Part shown: positions 26,476 through 35,559 of the stretch, in pieces | Layout of the letters: each line of letters opens with the position of its first letter | How positions within the stretch are numbered: the first letter of the stretch is position 1 | Assembly (NCBI GenBank): GCA_041177965.1 | Contig: JBEGWF010000032.1 | Span: 1-64,000, forward strand | Length of the DNA: 64,000 bases | Direction of reading: 5' to 3' | DNA from: SXXZ01 sp041177965 | GTDB taxonomy: Bacteria; Verrucomicrobiota; Verrucomicrobiia; Limisphaerales; UBA9464 | Notes under the pieces: generated by a model | Databases searched by the model: none | The model's input: only the letters and a program-made list of their open reading frames with translations | Told to the model about the DNA's origin: nothing | Translations under genes and position numbers: made by a program

Positions 26476-27245
26476 CGCTCGAAAGCAATCCGCTCAACAC
26501 GATTAACTTCCCATCCGTTAGATGGAGAATTTGCATTCATTAAATTGTATACCCAATTATCCCTGTGTTCTAACCCTAAATTGTGACCCAACTCGTGCAA
26601 CCAAACATTGGAAGGAGCGGCCTGTTTAATGATAATATTTCGCCCCCCGATGTTAGCGAATCCATCACGCGATACATTATCCCAAAACATACTCCTGACC
26701 ATTTTGACTTCAGAAAAAGCCGCATTCAACAGCGCCCTAGCCACCTTGACATCAATGATATGGCAATAATCCGGATTGGAAATTGAATCGAAAGGTTTTG
26801 GAAATACTCGAACAGGAGAATCGTAAACAAAAAGTTCCGCAGCAACAGGCACCGAATCGTAATAAAAGAGATCAGAACCCGTATTCACATTTAATCTCGG
26901 ATCACTGTCACAAATACAACCATCCCCATCAGTCACATAAAACATATTGAATCGATCAAACGGTTTGGATGGAGGAGTTGAAGCTCCAAAAGCCAGATAT
27001 GGATGGTACGAGAAAGTTCGATGATGATCTCTCGCTGGTGTTGCATTAATCGTAAATGAATAATATTTGTAATCACCTTCAATAACAGGGGTTACATCAA
27101 AATCACCACTACCTATTTTAACCATCACCTCACCATTACAATCCAAGCGCTGACCTAGAACCTTGATTTGAGAATAAGGCACCAACGAATAAGGAATCCA
27201 ACCATTTAAAGGGCTCCATTGATATGATGTTGCAGTCACAGACAA
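26472..27245 (-). CDS. Zinc metalloprotease domain (metzincin), C-terminal frame
   Basis: A 257-residue frame carrying the metzincin zinc site HELGHNLGLEH (26565-26597) followed by a Met-turn-like YNLMNANSP. The catalytic Glu and three His are intact. The first possible start is a TTG at 27243-27245, with no ribosome-binding site. In the same frame, 24 further sense codons lead back to a TAA at 27318. This suggests the frame is the C-terminal part of a longer secreted protease (see the two fragments upstream). The 304-residue membrane gene begins in its stop codon. AT-rich, unlike the rest of the window. Related to proteases such as pappalysin/archaemetzincin-like families only at motif level. 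Confidence 0.65.
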   Translation of the reverse strand: MSVTATSYQWSPLNGWIPYSLVPYSQIKVLGQRLDCNGEVMVKIGSGDFDVTPVIEGDYKYYSFTINATPARDHHRTFSYHPYLAFGASTPPSKPFDRFNMFYVTDGDGCICDSDPRLNVNTGSDLFYYDSVPVAAELFVYDSPVRVFPKPFDSISNPDYCHIIDVKVARALLNAAFSEVKMVRSMFWDNVSRDGFANIGGRNIIIKQAAPSNVWLHELGHNLGLEHRDNWVYNLMNANSPSNGWEVNRVERIAFER

Positions 27246-27317
27246 GCGAACACCTCGTTTTTCGGCCCCATAAGCACTAGTGTGTTTAAGACCTATCTTT
27301 GTATCAATGATAATTGT

Positions 27318-27650
27318 TTAATTGTAACTATACGATTTGATTTGGGCGTTTGCCTTGATCCAAGCCGTGTCAACGCTTGGCCTTTCTCTAGTCACTTGTT
27401 TTGACACATCCTGCCCCATGTTCACGCCAGTTCTACCGGCAACATAAGGCACCCATTGCCACCATTCTGTATGATCCGTCAATCCATATCTGCTGTTGAA
27501 ATCACTGTCAGCGACAACCCTTATCGAGTGATCTCCCGTTGCATTCCGATCTAGGCCAGCTTGATTTTCGGCATATCGTTCAATCAATTTTTGGGTCACT
27601 GGGTATATGCTATCCCAACTATTTGATCTGAAATATTCCCTCTTCGCCAC
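27318..27650 (-). pseudogene. Middle fragment of the interrupted metzincin gene
   Basis: A 110-codon frame between an in-frame TGA (27651-27653) and an in-frame TAA (27318-27320). It is in the same reading frame as the signal-peptide fragment upstream and the zinc-site frame downstream. Its only start is a GTG directly after the TGA. The translation (WDSIYPVTQKLIERYAENQ and DHTEWWQWVPYV) looks like ordinary protein, which fits a propeptide or N-terminal domain of a protease. I infer that it is not an independent gene. Confidence 0.5.
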
Positions 27651-27863
27651 TCACAACTGAGTTTGCCGAGGTGATTGCGCCATCGAATGGAGTGAAATCA
27701 ATCCCAGTAGCAAACTAAAAACCATCTTCGGAAGAAGACGCGAACCGGGATACTTCGATGTCAACAGGTATGCGGGCAGTTGGATTTTCATGGTGGCAAT
27801 CGGGTAACCTTGCCGAATCAAGTTTAAGCATACCGATAGTTGACCATCAAATTTTGTAAACAT
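27651..27863 (-). pseudogene. Signal-peptide fragment of the interrupted metzincin gene
   Basis: A 70-codon frame opening with ATG at 27861-27863. Near its end KMVFSLLLGLISLHSMAQ is a good signal peptide with an AQ-type cleavage site, after which only a few codons remain before TGA. A second possible ATG is at 27791. A secretion signal followed immediately by a stop makes little sense alone but would suit the downstream protease frames, which are in register. Upstream (27864-27890) is a very AT-rich block that may hold the promoter. Confidence 0.5.
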
Positions 27864-28008
27864 TAATATTTATATTATCAAAACCCGCCTGCCGGTTCGG
27901 TTTGAATGAAGTTCACTCTCTGGCTTCTCGCCGGCGAGGCCGCGCTCCTGGGTGTGTTCGTGGTTGCAGTCCGTCGCGAGGCTGGCCCAGCTTTGCAGGC
28001 GGATTCGC

Positions 28009-30222
28009 ATGGAAAAACAGGCCACCCCGGAGGCTCCGACGGTCGAGGCCGGCTTGGAATCGCCGGTGTCGGCGGTGGCCGGGGTGGGTTCGGCGCGGGC
28101 CCGCCTATTGGCCAAGCGAGCCATCCTCACCGTCGGTGACCTGCTGCTCGACGCCCCGCGCCGCCATGAGGATCGGCGGCAGTTCAGCAAGATCCGGGAC
28201 CTGCAGGAGGGCCAGAAGACCACCGTGGCGGGCAAGGTCATCGCCATGGGCAACAAGACCTTCGCCCGGACCGGGCGCAGCGTCTTCGAACTCATCCTCG
28301 ACGACGGCACCGCCCGACTCCATTGCCGCTGGTGGAACCTGCCCCAGATGGAGCGCTTCTTCGATGTGGGCGATGAACTGGTCGTCCACGGCAAGGTCCG
28401 CTCATTGCGCCCCTCGGCCATGGATCATCCGGAGACCGAGACGCTCATGTCCGTCACCCGAGAGAACAAGCCCGAGCCCGCGGCCACGGGAACGACCGAC
28501 GCGGCCGAAGAGCCCAGCCTGCACGTCGGCCGCTGGGTGCCCATCTACAGCCTCACCGACGGACTGACCCAACGGGCGCGCCGGTGGATCGCCTGGAACG
28601 CCTTGAAGGCCTTCGGCGACCGCATCCCGGAGGCCAATCCGGACCTGCTGTCCCGGGCGAGTCGCGCGGGCTGGACGGCGTCCGCCAACGGCCAGCAGGA
28701 GATCCCCCTGTTGGCCCAGGAGTGGCCTTCACGCGCCCAGGCGATCCGGAACCTGCATTTCCCGCCCTCCGACACCGATGCCGAACGGGCCCGCCAGCGC
28801 CTCGCCCTCGATGAGTTCATCGCACTGCAATTCGAGATCCAGCGCCGCCGCTTCAATCTGGAATCCAAGGCCACCGCCCTGCCCTGCCAAGGCGACAATT
28901 CGCGGATGCGCCCCTTCTTGGCCGGTCTCGGCTTCAGCCCCACCCGGGCCCAGAACCGCGTGTTGCGGGAGATCCGCGAAGACATGGGCGGCTCCGTGCC
29001 CATGCGTCGCCTGCTCCAGGGCGATGTGGGCTCGGGCAAGACGCTGGTGGCGGCTGCCGCGGCGCTCATGGCGATCGAGAGCGGGTATTCGGCCGTGGTG
29101 ATGGCCCCCACGGAGATCCTCGCCCAGCAGTTGCACGGCAACTTCCGGCGCTGGCTCGAGCCCTTGGGAATCCCCGTCCACCTCTGGAGCGCCAGCGTGA
29201 AATCCGGCTCCGAACCCGGCCTGAACCTCGGGTTCAGCGACGTGGGCCTCACGGTCGGCACCCATGCCCTGATCGAGTCGGGGTTCCTGCCCGAGCGCCT
29301 CGGACTGGTGATCATCGACGAGCAACACCGCTTCGGCGTGGCCCAGCGCGAACGCCTGCTGCGCAAGGGTCGCTATCCGCACCTGTTGGTGATGACCGCC
29401 ACGCCCATCCCCCGGACCCTCGGGCTCACCCTTTACGGCGACCTCGACATCAGTCTGCTCGACGAAAAACCGCCCGGACGGGGCCGCATCCGGACGCATC
29501 TCCGCACCCCGGAAGCCCTGCCCAAGGTCTGGGCCTTCCTCCGCCGCGAACTCGAGCGCGGGCATCAGGCCTACATCGTGTATCCCCGCATCCTGGACAA
29601 CGGCGAGGAGGACGCCAAATCGGTCGAGACCGAGTACCCGCGCATCTGCAAGGCCCTCGAACCGCATGCGGTCGGGAAGCTGCATGGCCGGATGCCCGCC
29701 GACGAAAAGGAGCGCGTGCTGTCGGAGTTCCGCGCAGGACGGATCCAGGCCCTGGTGGCCACCTCGGTCATCGAGGTGGGGATCGACGTGCCCCAGGCCA
29801 CGCTCATGCTCATCGAGAACGCCCAGCAATTCGGGCTGGCCCAGTTGCACCAACTGCGGGGTCGCATCGGCCGCGGGGCCGACGAGAGCCATTGCATCCT
29901 CGTGAGCGGCAAGGCGTCGACGTCCTCCAAGAATCTGGCAGCCCCGGTGCTTGCGGATCCGCGCCTCAAGGCCTTCTCCGAGACCGAGGACGGCTTCGAA
30001 TTGGCCGAGCTTGATTTCAAGATCCGGGGTGTCGGCGAAATGACCGGGTTGGCCCAGAGCGGCTCCGATCACCTGCGCTTCGGCAGCCTGATCGAGGATC
30101 GGCCGCTCGTGGAGTTCGCTCGACGCCTGGTGCGGGATCACCTGCGACGCCCCGGAGCCCGGGATGTCACCCGAGAATCCGCCCGTGAATCTGCGGCTGA
30201 CCCCAAGTCCGGTTCGGAATAA
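28009..30222 (+). CDS. recG: ATP-dependent DNA helicase RecG
   Basis: Remodels stalled replication forks and Holliday junctions. The 737-residue protein has an N-terminal wedge/OB domain (GVGSARARLLAKRAILTVGDLL, the helix-hairpin-helix start, then the OB-fold around FELILDDGTARL), and a two-lobed superfamily 2 motor. Walker A GDVGSGKT begins at residue 338; the DEQH box is in IIDEQHRFG; motif III MTATPIPRTL and motif VI QLRGRIGRG follow. A Pro/Ala-rich linker near residues 160-175 separates the OB domain from the motor region. ATG at 28009 chosen because upstream codons are not conserved. The LOG-family gene starts 10 bases downstream. Confidence 0.95.
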   Translation: MEKQATPEAPTVEAGLESPVSAVAGVGSARARLLAKRAILTVGDLLLDAPRRHEDRRQFSKIRDLQEGQKTTVAGKVIAMGNKTFARTGRSVFELILDDGTARLHCRWWNLPQMERFFDVGDELVVHGKVRSLRPSAMDHPETETLMSVTRENKPEPAATGTTDAAEEPSLHVGRWVPIYSLTDGLTQRARRWIAWNALKAFGDRIPEANPDLLSRASRAGWTASANGQQEIPLLAQEWPSRAQAIRNLHFPPSDTDAERARQRLALDEFIALQFEIQRRRFNLESKATALPCQGDNSRMRPFLAGLGFSPTRAQNRVLREIREDMGGSVPMRRLLQGDVGSGKTLVAAAAALMAIESGYSAVVMAPTEILAQQLHGNFRRWLEPLGIPVHLWSASVKSGSEPGLNLGFSDVGLTVGTHALIESGFLPERLGLVIIDEQHRFGVAQRERLLRKGRYPHLLVMTATPIPRTLGLTLYGDLDISLLDEKPPGRGRIRTHLRTPEALPKVWAFLRRELERGHQAYIVYPRILDNGEEDAKSVETEYPRICKALEPHAVGKLHGRMPADEKERVLSEFRAGRIQALVATSVIEVGIDVPQATLMLIENAQQFGLAQLHQLRGRIGRGADESHCILVSGKASTSSKNLAAPVLADPRLKAFSETEDGFELAELDFKIRGVGEMTGLAQSGSDHLRFGSLIEDRPLVEFARRLVRDHLRRPGARDVTRESARESAADPKSGSE

Positions 30223-30231
30223 CCTCCGGCG

Positions 30232-30912
30232 ATGGAGTCCTCCCACATCCAACGCATTCACGAGGATCCCTGGCGGGTCTTCAAGATCATGGCCGAGTTC
30301 GTCGAATCGTTCGACACGCTCTCGCGCCTGCCGCCGGCGGTCACCTTCTTCGGATCGTCACGGAGCCGTCCGGAGGATCCCTGCTACGCCATGGCCGAGG
30401 CCATCGCCGCCGGGTTGGCCAAGGAGCGCTTCGCCGTGATCACCGGAGGTGGTCCCGGCATCATGGAGGCCGCCAACAAGGGGGCATCGCAGGCGGGGGG
30501 CATCAGCGTTGGGCTGAACATCGTGCTGCCCAAGGAGCAGAAGCCCAACGCCTATTCCAATGTGGGCATCCATTTCCATTACTTCTTCATCCGGAAGGTG
30601 GCGCTGGTGAAGTACAGCGTGGCGTTCGTGTTCATGCCGGGTGGGTTCGGCACCATCGACGAACTCTTCGAGATCGCCACCCTGGTGCAGACCCGCCGTG
30701 TTCCGCGTTTTCCGTTGATCCTGGTGGGGCGGGATTACTGGAAGGGGCTCTTCGACTGGCTCAAGACGACCCTCGAGGCCAAGGGCATGATCTCTCCCGG
30801 CGACCTCGACCTGCTGAAACTGGCCGACACCCCCGAGGAGGTGCTGCGCATCATCACCGACTACCGGGAGATGGTGGGCATCCCGGAATCGGTGCCCGAG
30901 GCCTTCCGCTGA
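30232..30912 (+). CDS. LOG-family (TIGR00730) nucleotide-binding protein
   Basis: A 226-residue Rossmann-like protein with both family motifs: GGGPGIMEAANKGA and the PGGFGTIDE catalytic signature, preceded by VTFFGSSR. Proteins with these motifs are cytokinin-activating phosphoribohydrolases (LOG) or nucleotide 5'-monophosphate nucleosidases. The bacterial substrate is probably a nucleotide monophosphate, by inference. It follows recG by nine bases on the same strand. Confidence 0.88.
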   Translation: MESSHIQRIHEDPWRVFKIMAEFVESFDTLSRLPPAVTFFGSSRSRPEDPCYAMAEAIAAGLAKERFAVITGGGPGIMEAANKGASQAGGISVGLNIVLPKEQKPNAYSNVGIHFHYFFIRKVALVKYSVAFVFMPGGFGTIDELFEIATLVQTRRVPRFPLILVGRDYWKGLFDWLKTTLEAKGMISPGDLDLLKLADTPEEVLRIITDYREMVGIPESVPEAFR

Positions 30913-30985
30913 ACCCGCAGATGTTTCGCTGTTTGATCACCTGCTTGACACCCGTTCGACACCCTCAACCCTCGTCATCAACCCC

Positions 30986-31612
30986 ATGATTTCACTGCAA
31001 CGACTGGTCGGCGGCGGCGACATCTTCTTCGACCTGCTGGAACGGAGTGCCGACGAGGCCCACGAGAGCGTGCGGATCTTCGTGCGCCACCTCTCCTCCC
31101 CCGACCCGGCGGGCTTGGACCAATTCGCCGTGGTCCGCCGCAAGGAGAAGCGCATCACCGAGGAGATCAACCAGAGGCTCACCCTGACCTTCGTCACGCC
31201 GCTGGAGCGCGAGGACATCGACGCCCTGGCACAGGCCCTCTACAAGATCCCCAAGACCCTCGAGAAGTTCGCGGAACGGTACCTGATCAGCCCGACCGAC
31301 CTGCCCCGCGCCGGGTTCCAACGGCAGGCCGAACTGCTGCAGCAATCGATGGAGACCCTTCAGGCGATGGTGCGAGAACTGCGGTCCTCGCCCGACCTGG
31401 GAAAGATCAAGGACCAGAACCTGAAGCTCCAGTACCTCGAGGGTCAGGCAGACCTGCTGATGGTGGAACGGTTGAAAGACCTCTACAACGCCCCGCACGA
31501 TGCCACCAGCGTGGTGGCCCTGAAGGACCTCTACGACCTGTTGGAGAAGGTCATCGACCGGTGCCGCGACGCGGGGAACATCCTCGTCCAGATCGTGCTC
31601 AAGAACTCCTGA
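30986..31612 (+). CDS. DUF47/PhoU-like phosphate-transport regulator homologue
   Basis: A 208-residue all-helical protein of the DUF47 family, which resembles PhoU and is usually paired with a Pit-type phosphate permease. Diagnostic segments are DIFFDLLERSADEAHESV and REDIDALAQALYKI, with IDRCRDAGNILVQIV near the end. No Pit permease lies next to it in this window, so it is an orphan here. The ATG at 30986 begins 73 bases after the LOG gene; the gene converges on speA. Confidence 0.8.
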   Translation: MISLQRLVGGGDIFFDLLERSADEAHESVRIFVRHLSSPDPAGLDQFAVVRRKEKRITEEINQRLTLTFVTPLEREDIDALAQALYKIPKTLEKFAERYLISPTDLPRAGFQRQAELLQQSMETLQAMVRELRSSPDLGKIKDQNLKLQYLEGQADLLMVERLKDLYNAPHDATSVVALKDLYDLLEKVIDRCRDAGNILVQIVLKNS

Positions 31613-31639
31613 GCCGCCGGCCGGTCGACGCCTCGTCGA

Positions 31640-33625
31640 TCAACGTCCGTTGCCGTTCGCGGGAGGCGCGGCCGGATGGATGTCGAGGTAGGTGTACTCC
31701 TTGAGGCCTCGCTCGTATTCGTCGAGCAACCGCATGCCCTCGGTCGGCTTGAGCTTGTCGCCCTTGATGGCGGCATCCACCTGGGCCTTCATCTGGCGCT
31801 TGAGCTCGCCCTCGTCGTACTGCACCGAGGTCAGGCACTGGCTGATGGTGTTGCCCTCGATCACCTCCTCGACGTAGTAGCCGCAAGGTTCGTCGGGCTC
31901 GAGGAAGACGTGCACCTCGTTCACCCGACCGAACAGGTTGTGCAGGTCGCCCATGATGTCCTGGTACGCCCCCATCAGGAAGAACCCGAGATAATACGGC
32001 TCCTGACCCTGAGGGGTCTCCCGCAGCTCATGCAGCGGGAGCGTGTCCCGGACATCGCGCAGGTCCACGAACTTGTTGATGCAGCCGTCGGAGTCGCAGG
32101 TGATGTCCACCAGCGTGCCCTCGCGCGTCGGTCGCTCGAGCAACCGGTGCACCGGCATCACGGGGAAGAGCTGGCCCAACGCCCAATGGTCCAACAGCGA
32201 CTGGAACACCGAGAAATTGCACAGGTACTGGTCGCCGAGGCTGTCCTCGAGATGACGGATCTCCTCGGGCACGTAGGCCTGCCCGCGGAACGACTGGACG
32301 ACCTCCTTGGAGATCTCCCAGTAGAGGGTCTCGATCTTGGCCTTCTCGGGCAGCTCCAGGACGCCGAGGGTGAACATCTGGTGGGCGTCCTCCTTGCGTT
32401 CGAGCGCATCGTGGAAGGCCTCGAGCTTGTTCAGCTTCCCGAGGTTGTCGCGGATATCGAGCATCTCCTTCACCAGGCGGTGCTCGTCGGCACCGTACTG
32501 GAACTGGATCTCCTGTCGGGTCTTGTCGATGGAACCGAAGACCTCGACGACCAGCACCGAATGGTGGGCCACCAGCGCGCGACCGGACTCGCTGACGATG
32601 TCGGGATGCGGCACCCCCTCGGCATTGCAGACGTCGGCGATGTAATAGACGATGTCGTTGGTGTACTCCTGCAGCGTGTAATTGGTGGAGCTGTCGAAGG
32701 CGCTGCGGGATCCGTCGTAGTCGACGCCCAGCCCGCCACCGACGTCCATGAACTCGATGGGAAAGCCCATCTTCTGGAGCTTCGCGTAGAACCGCGCGGC
32801 CTCCTGCACCGCCTTCTTCACGGTGAGGATGTCGGGCACCTGGGATCCGATGTGGAAATGCAGGAGCTTGAAGCTGCCCGCCAGATTCTCGGATCGGAGC
32901 AGTTCGGCGGCGGCCAGCAGCTCCGAGGTGCTCAGGCCGAACTTCGCGTTCTCACCCCCGCTCTCGGCCCACTTGCCGGCCCCCTTGCTGAGGAGCCGCG
33001 CACGGATGCCGATCATCGGCTCCACGCCCACCTGCTTCGAGACCGCGACGATCTGGCGGAGCTCCTCGAGCTTCTCCACCACCATGATCACCTTCTTGCC
33101 GAGCTTGATGCCCGACAGGGCGAGCTTGATGAAGGCCTGGTCCTTGTAGCCGTTGCAGATGATGAGCCCGCCGGGCTGGTCCTGCAGCGCCATGCCCGCG
33201 TACAGCTCGGGCTTGGAGCCCACCTCGAGCCCGAAATTGAAGGCCTTGCCCGCGTCGAGGATCTCCTCCACGACCTCGCGGAGCTGGTTGACCTTGATGG
33301 GGAACACCCCCCGATAGCTGCCCCGGTACTGGAATTCGGCGATGGAGTTCCGGAAGGCGGTGTTCAGGTGGGCCACCCGGTCCCGCAGGATGTCCTGGAA
33401 GCGGATCAGGAGGGGGAACTGGAGCTTGCGCTGCCGGGCCTCCTCGATGATGTCGGAGATCTCGATCGCCGCCCCCTTCTCGCGCAGCGGGGTCACCACC
33501 ACGTTGCCCTCTCCATTGACGTCGAAGTATCCCGCGCCCCAGCGGTCGATGTTGTAGAGGGACCGCGCTGTGGGGATGTCCCACGGGGTGTTGGCTGCGG
33601 CGGACACGGGTTTGGGGTCGCTCAT
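31640..33625 (-). CDS. speA: Biosynthetic arginine decarboxylase
   Basis: Converts arginine to agmatine, the first step of the agmatine route to putrescine and spermidine. The 661-residue length matches E. coli SpeA. The PLP-binding lysine is Lys111 in GVFPIKVNQ. Other fold-III decarboxylase blocks are present: FNFGLEVGSKPEL, LLHFHIGSQVPD, FMDVGGGLGVDYDG and SESGRALVAHH. The start used is the ATG at 33623-33625 (MSDPKPV); a TTG three codons upstream also opens the frame. The gene is alone on the minus strand with a 174-base divergent region before ubiX. The C-terminal Pro/Ala/Asn tail is short. Confidence 0.93.
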   Translation of the reverse strand: MSDPKPVSAAANTPWDIPTARSLYNIDRWGAGYFDVNGEGNVVVTPLREKGAAIEISDIIEEARQRKLQFPLLIRFQDILRDRVAHLNTAFRNSIAEFQYRGSYRGVFPIKVNQLREVVEEILDAGKAFNFGLEVGSKPELYAGMALQDQPGGLIICNGYKDQAFIKLALSGIKLGKKVIMVVEKLEELRQIVAVSKQVGVEPMIGIRARLLSKGAGKWAESGGENAKFGLSTSELLAAAELLRSENLAGSFKLLHFHIGSQVPDILTVKKAVQEAARFYAKLQKMGFPIEFMDVGGGLGVDYDGSRSAFDSSTNYTLQEYTNDIVYYIADVCNAEGVPHPDIVSESGRALVAHHSVLVVEVFGSIDKTRQEIQFQYGADEHRLVKEMLDIRDNLGKLNKLEAFHDALERKEDAHQMFTLGVLELPEKAKIETLYWEISKEVVQSFRGQAYVPEEIRHLEDSLGDQYLCNFSVFQSLLDHWALGQLFPVMPVHRLLERPTREGTLVDITCDSDGCINKFVDLRDVRDTLPLHELRETPQGQEPYYLGFFLMGAYQDIMGDLHNLFGRVNEVHVFLEPDEPCGYYVEEVIEGNTISQCLTSVQYDEGELKRQMKAQVDAAIKGDKLKPTEGMRLLDEYERGLKEYTYLDIHPAAPPANGNGR

Positions 33626-33799
33626 GGATGACAACTCAGCAAGGCCGGGACTCTAGGAACGACCGGGGTGGATTCAAGCGACAGGTTTCAAAAAGTGTCG
33701 TCAGGGAGGAATGACCGCCGGAGGGGCTGCGCCATCGGTGGCCCCGTTCCCCGGCTTCCACCTTGGATTCCGGCGGTTTCGGGGCATGGTCTGGGCGAC

Positions 33800-34357
33800 A
33801 TGCGACTGCTGATCGCCATCACCGGAGCCAGCGGGACGATCTACGCCCAGCGTCTGCTGGACCAGTTGGATCCCACCCGCCACGAGGTGCATGTCATGCT
33901 CAGCCAGTACGCGCCCCAGGTCATCGAGGCCGAGCAACCCGGGGGCCTCCGACTCCCGGAAGGCGCGCGGATCCACAACCACCGCTCGATGAACCTGCCC
34001 TTCGCCAGCGGATCCAATCCGCCGGACGTCATGGTGGTGATCCCGTGCAGCATGGGAACGCTGGGGCGGATCGCCCACGGACTGAGTTCCGATTCGATGC
34101 TCCGCTGCGCCGACGTCATGCTGAAGGAACGCCGGAAACTGATCCTCGTACCCCGTGAGACCCCGATCTCGCTGGTCCACGTGAGGAACTTCGAACTCCT
34201 CCTCCAGGCCGGTGTCCAACTCATCCCGGCCAACCCGCACTACTACAACCGACCGGCCACGGTGGAGGCCGTCGCCGACACGGTGGTGGCGAGGGTTCTC
34301 GACCACATGGGGTTGGACCATCGGTTGACCGTGCGGTGGCAGGAGGAACCCGAGTAG
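33800..34357 (+). CDS. ubiX: Flavin prenyltransferase UbiX
   Basis: Adds dimethylallyl phosphate to FMN to make prenylated FMN, the cofactor of UbiD-type decarboxylases. A 185-residue flavoprotein with the UbiX hallmarks: AITGASGTIYAQRLL at the N-terminus, PCSMGTLGRIAHG, and RKLILVPRETPIS with NPHYYNRPATVEA near the end. The ATG at 33800 directly precedes the first strand; an in-frame longer reading from 33668 is not conserved. The ubiA-family gene follows 51 bases downstream. No ubiD-like gene is in the window. Confidence 0.93.
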   Translation: MRLLIAITGASGTIYAQRLLDQLDPTRHEVHVMLSQYAPQVIEAEQPGGLRLPEGARIHNHRSMNLPFASGSNPPDVMVVIPCSMGTLGRIAHGLSSDSMLRCADVMLKERRKLILVPRETPISLVHVRNFELLLQAGVQLIPANPHYYNRPATVEAVADTVVARVLDHMGLDHRLTVRWQEEPE

Positions 34358-34408
34358 GTCCCGACCCGTCACCGAGCATCCCCGATCCCGACAGCGTCCA
34401 TTCCATCG

Positions 34409-35353
34409 ATGATCTCCCTGCTATCCAAGTGGGCCTCGTTCGTGAAGTTCAGCCACACGGTCTTCGCCCTGCCCTTCGCGCTGGCCTCCATGATGCTGGC
34501 GGCACGCGACCATCGCGGATGGCCCGGATGGCGGGTCTTCCTGCTGGTGTTGGCGGCCATGGTCGCCGGACGCACCTGCGCCATGGCTTTCAACCGCATC
34601 GTGGACCGGAGGTTCGACGCCCTGAATCCGCGTACGGCCGGACGGCACCTGCCGGCCGGCGCGATCTCGATGGTCAGCGCCGTGAGCCTGTGCCTCATGA
34701 GCGGCGCCGGACTGGTCGCCGCCAGCTGGGCGCTCAACCCCCTCTGCTTCGCCCTCTCGCCGGTGGCCCTGTTCTTCATCTGCTTCTATTCCCTCACCAA
34801 GCGGTTCACCGACTTCACCCACGTGTGGTTGGGCATCGCGCTCGCCATCGCCCCGGTCGGCGCGTGGTTGGCGGTGAAGGGTGGCGTGGAGTTCTTCCCC
34901 ATCATCGACGGCAAGATCCGACTCAGCCACGGGGCGTTCGTGCCGCTGGTGATGGCGGCATCCGTGCTCCTCTGGCTCTTCGGGTTCGACATCATCTACG
35001 CCACACAGGACTACGAGTTCGACCGCCGCCAGGGACTCCGCTCGCTGGTGGTCCGATGGGGTCCCCGGAACGCCCTCGGAGTCGCGTTCATCGCCCACCT
35101 GCTGCTCTGGATCCTGTTGGCGGTGTTCGGGGCGCTGGCCGCGTTTCGATTGGCATATTGGCTCGGTCTGGTCGTGATCGGCGCCCTGCTCCTGGCCGAG
35201 CACCTGCTGGCCCGTCGCCGCGACACCCACTCGGTCAACATCGCCTTCTTCAAGCTCAACGGGACCATCAGCACCCTCTTCCTGGGACTGGTCGTCGTGG
35301 AGGTCATGTTCCCGTGGTTCCGCCTCCAGTGGGCCGACCGACTGTTCCGTTGA
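34409..35353 (+). CDS. ubiA: UbiA-family prenyltransferase
   Basis: A 314-residue membrane enzyme with about nine helices. The two aspartate-rich, magnesium-binding motifs are visible: NRIVDRRFD and the second FDIIYATQDYEFDRRQG, characteristic of polyprenyl transfer to an aromatic acid. It lies with ubiX on one strand. In a menaquinone-using verrucomicrobium this pair may serve the futalosine route (MqnP) rather than ubiquinone; the sequence alone does not decide. The following 206 bases to the convergent S9 peptidase contain nothing I can identify. Confidence 0.88.
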   Translation: MISLLSKWASFVKFSHTVFALPFALASMMLAARDHRGWPGWRVFLLVLAAMVAGRTCAMAFNRIVDRRFDALNPRTAGRHLPAGAISMVSAVSLCLMSGAGLVAASWALNPLCFALSPVALFFICFYSLTKRFTDFTHVWLGIALAIAPVGAWLAVKGGVEFFPIIDGKIRLSHGAFVPLVMAASVLLWLFGFDIIYATQDYEFDRRQGLRSLVVRWGPRNALGVAFIAHLLLWILLAVFGALAAFRLAYWLGLVVIGALLLAEHLLARRRDTHSVNIAFFKLNGTISTLFLGLVVVEVMFPWFRLQWADRLFR

Positions 35354-35559
35354 GCAGAACGACCGCCGAGTGCCTGTGGACCGACGGAGGGCTCGGAGAT
35401 CCGTCCCCACCTCGGAGCTTGCCGCGAGGCAGGAACGGCAGCATCGATCCCTCGGTCGGCGCCATTCCACCGAAAGGGCAGCCCCCCGCCCGCACCCTCA
35501 AAACCGCTCGAAACGTCCTGCATGACCGGCCTCAGGCGGACATGGACGAGTCGCCCGGA

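Noticed and set aside
27906..28139. A 77-codon plus-strand frame starting with a signal-like MKFTLWLLAG
   Set aside because: It overlaps the recG start in another frame and becomes Gly/Arg-rich, with no family match; recG has its own well-placed ATG.
33626..33799. Possible tRNA or riboswitch in the speA-ubiX divergent region
   Set aside because: GGATTCAAGCGA looked like part of a T-arm, but no acceptor stem, anticodon arm or CCA end could be assembled.
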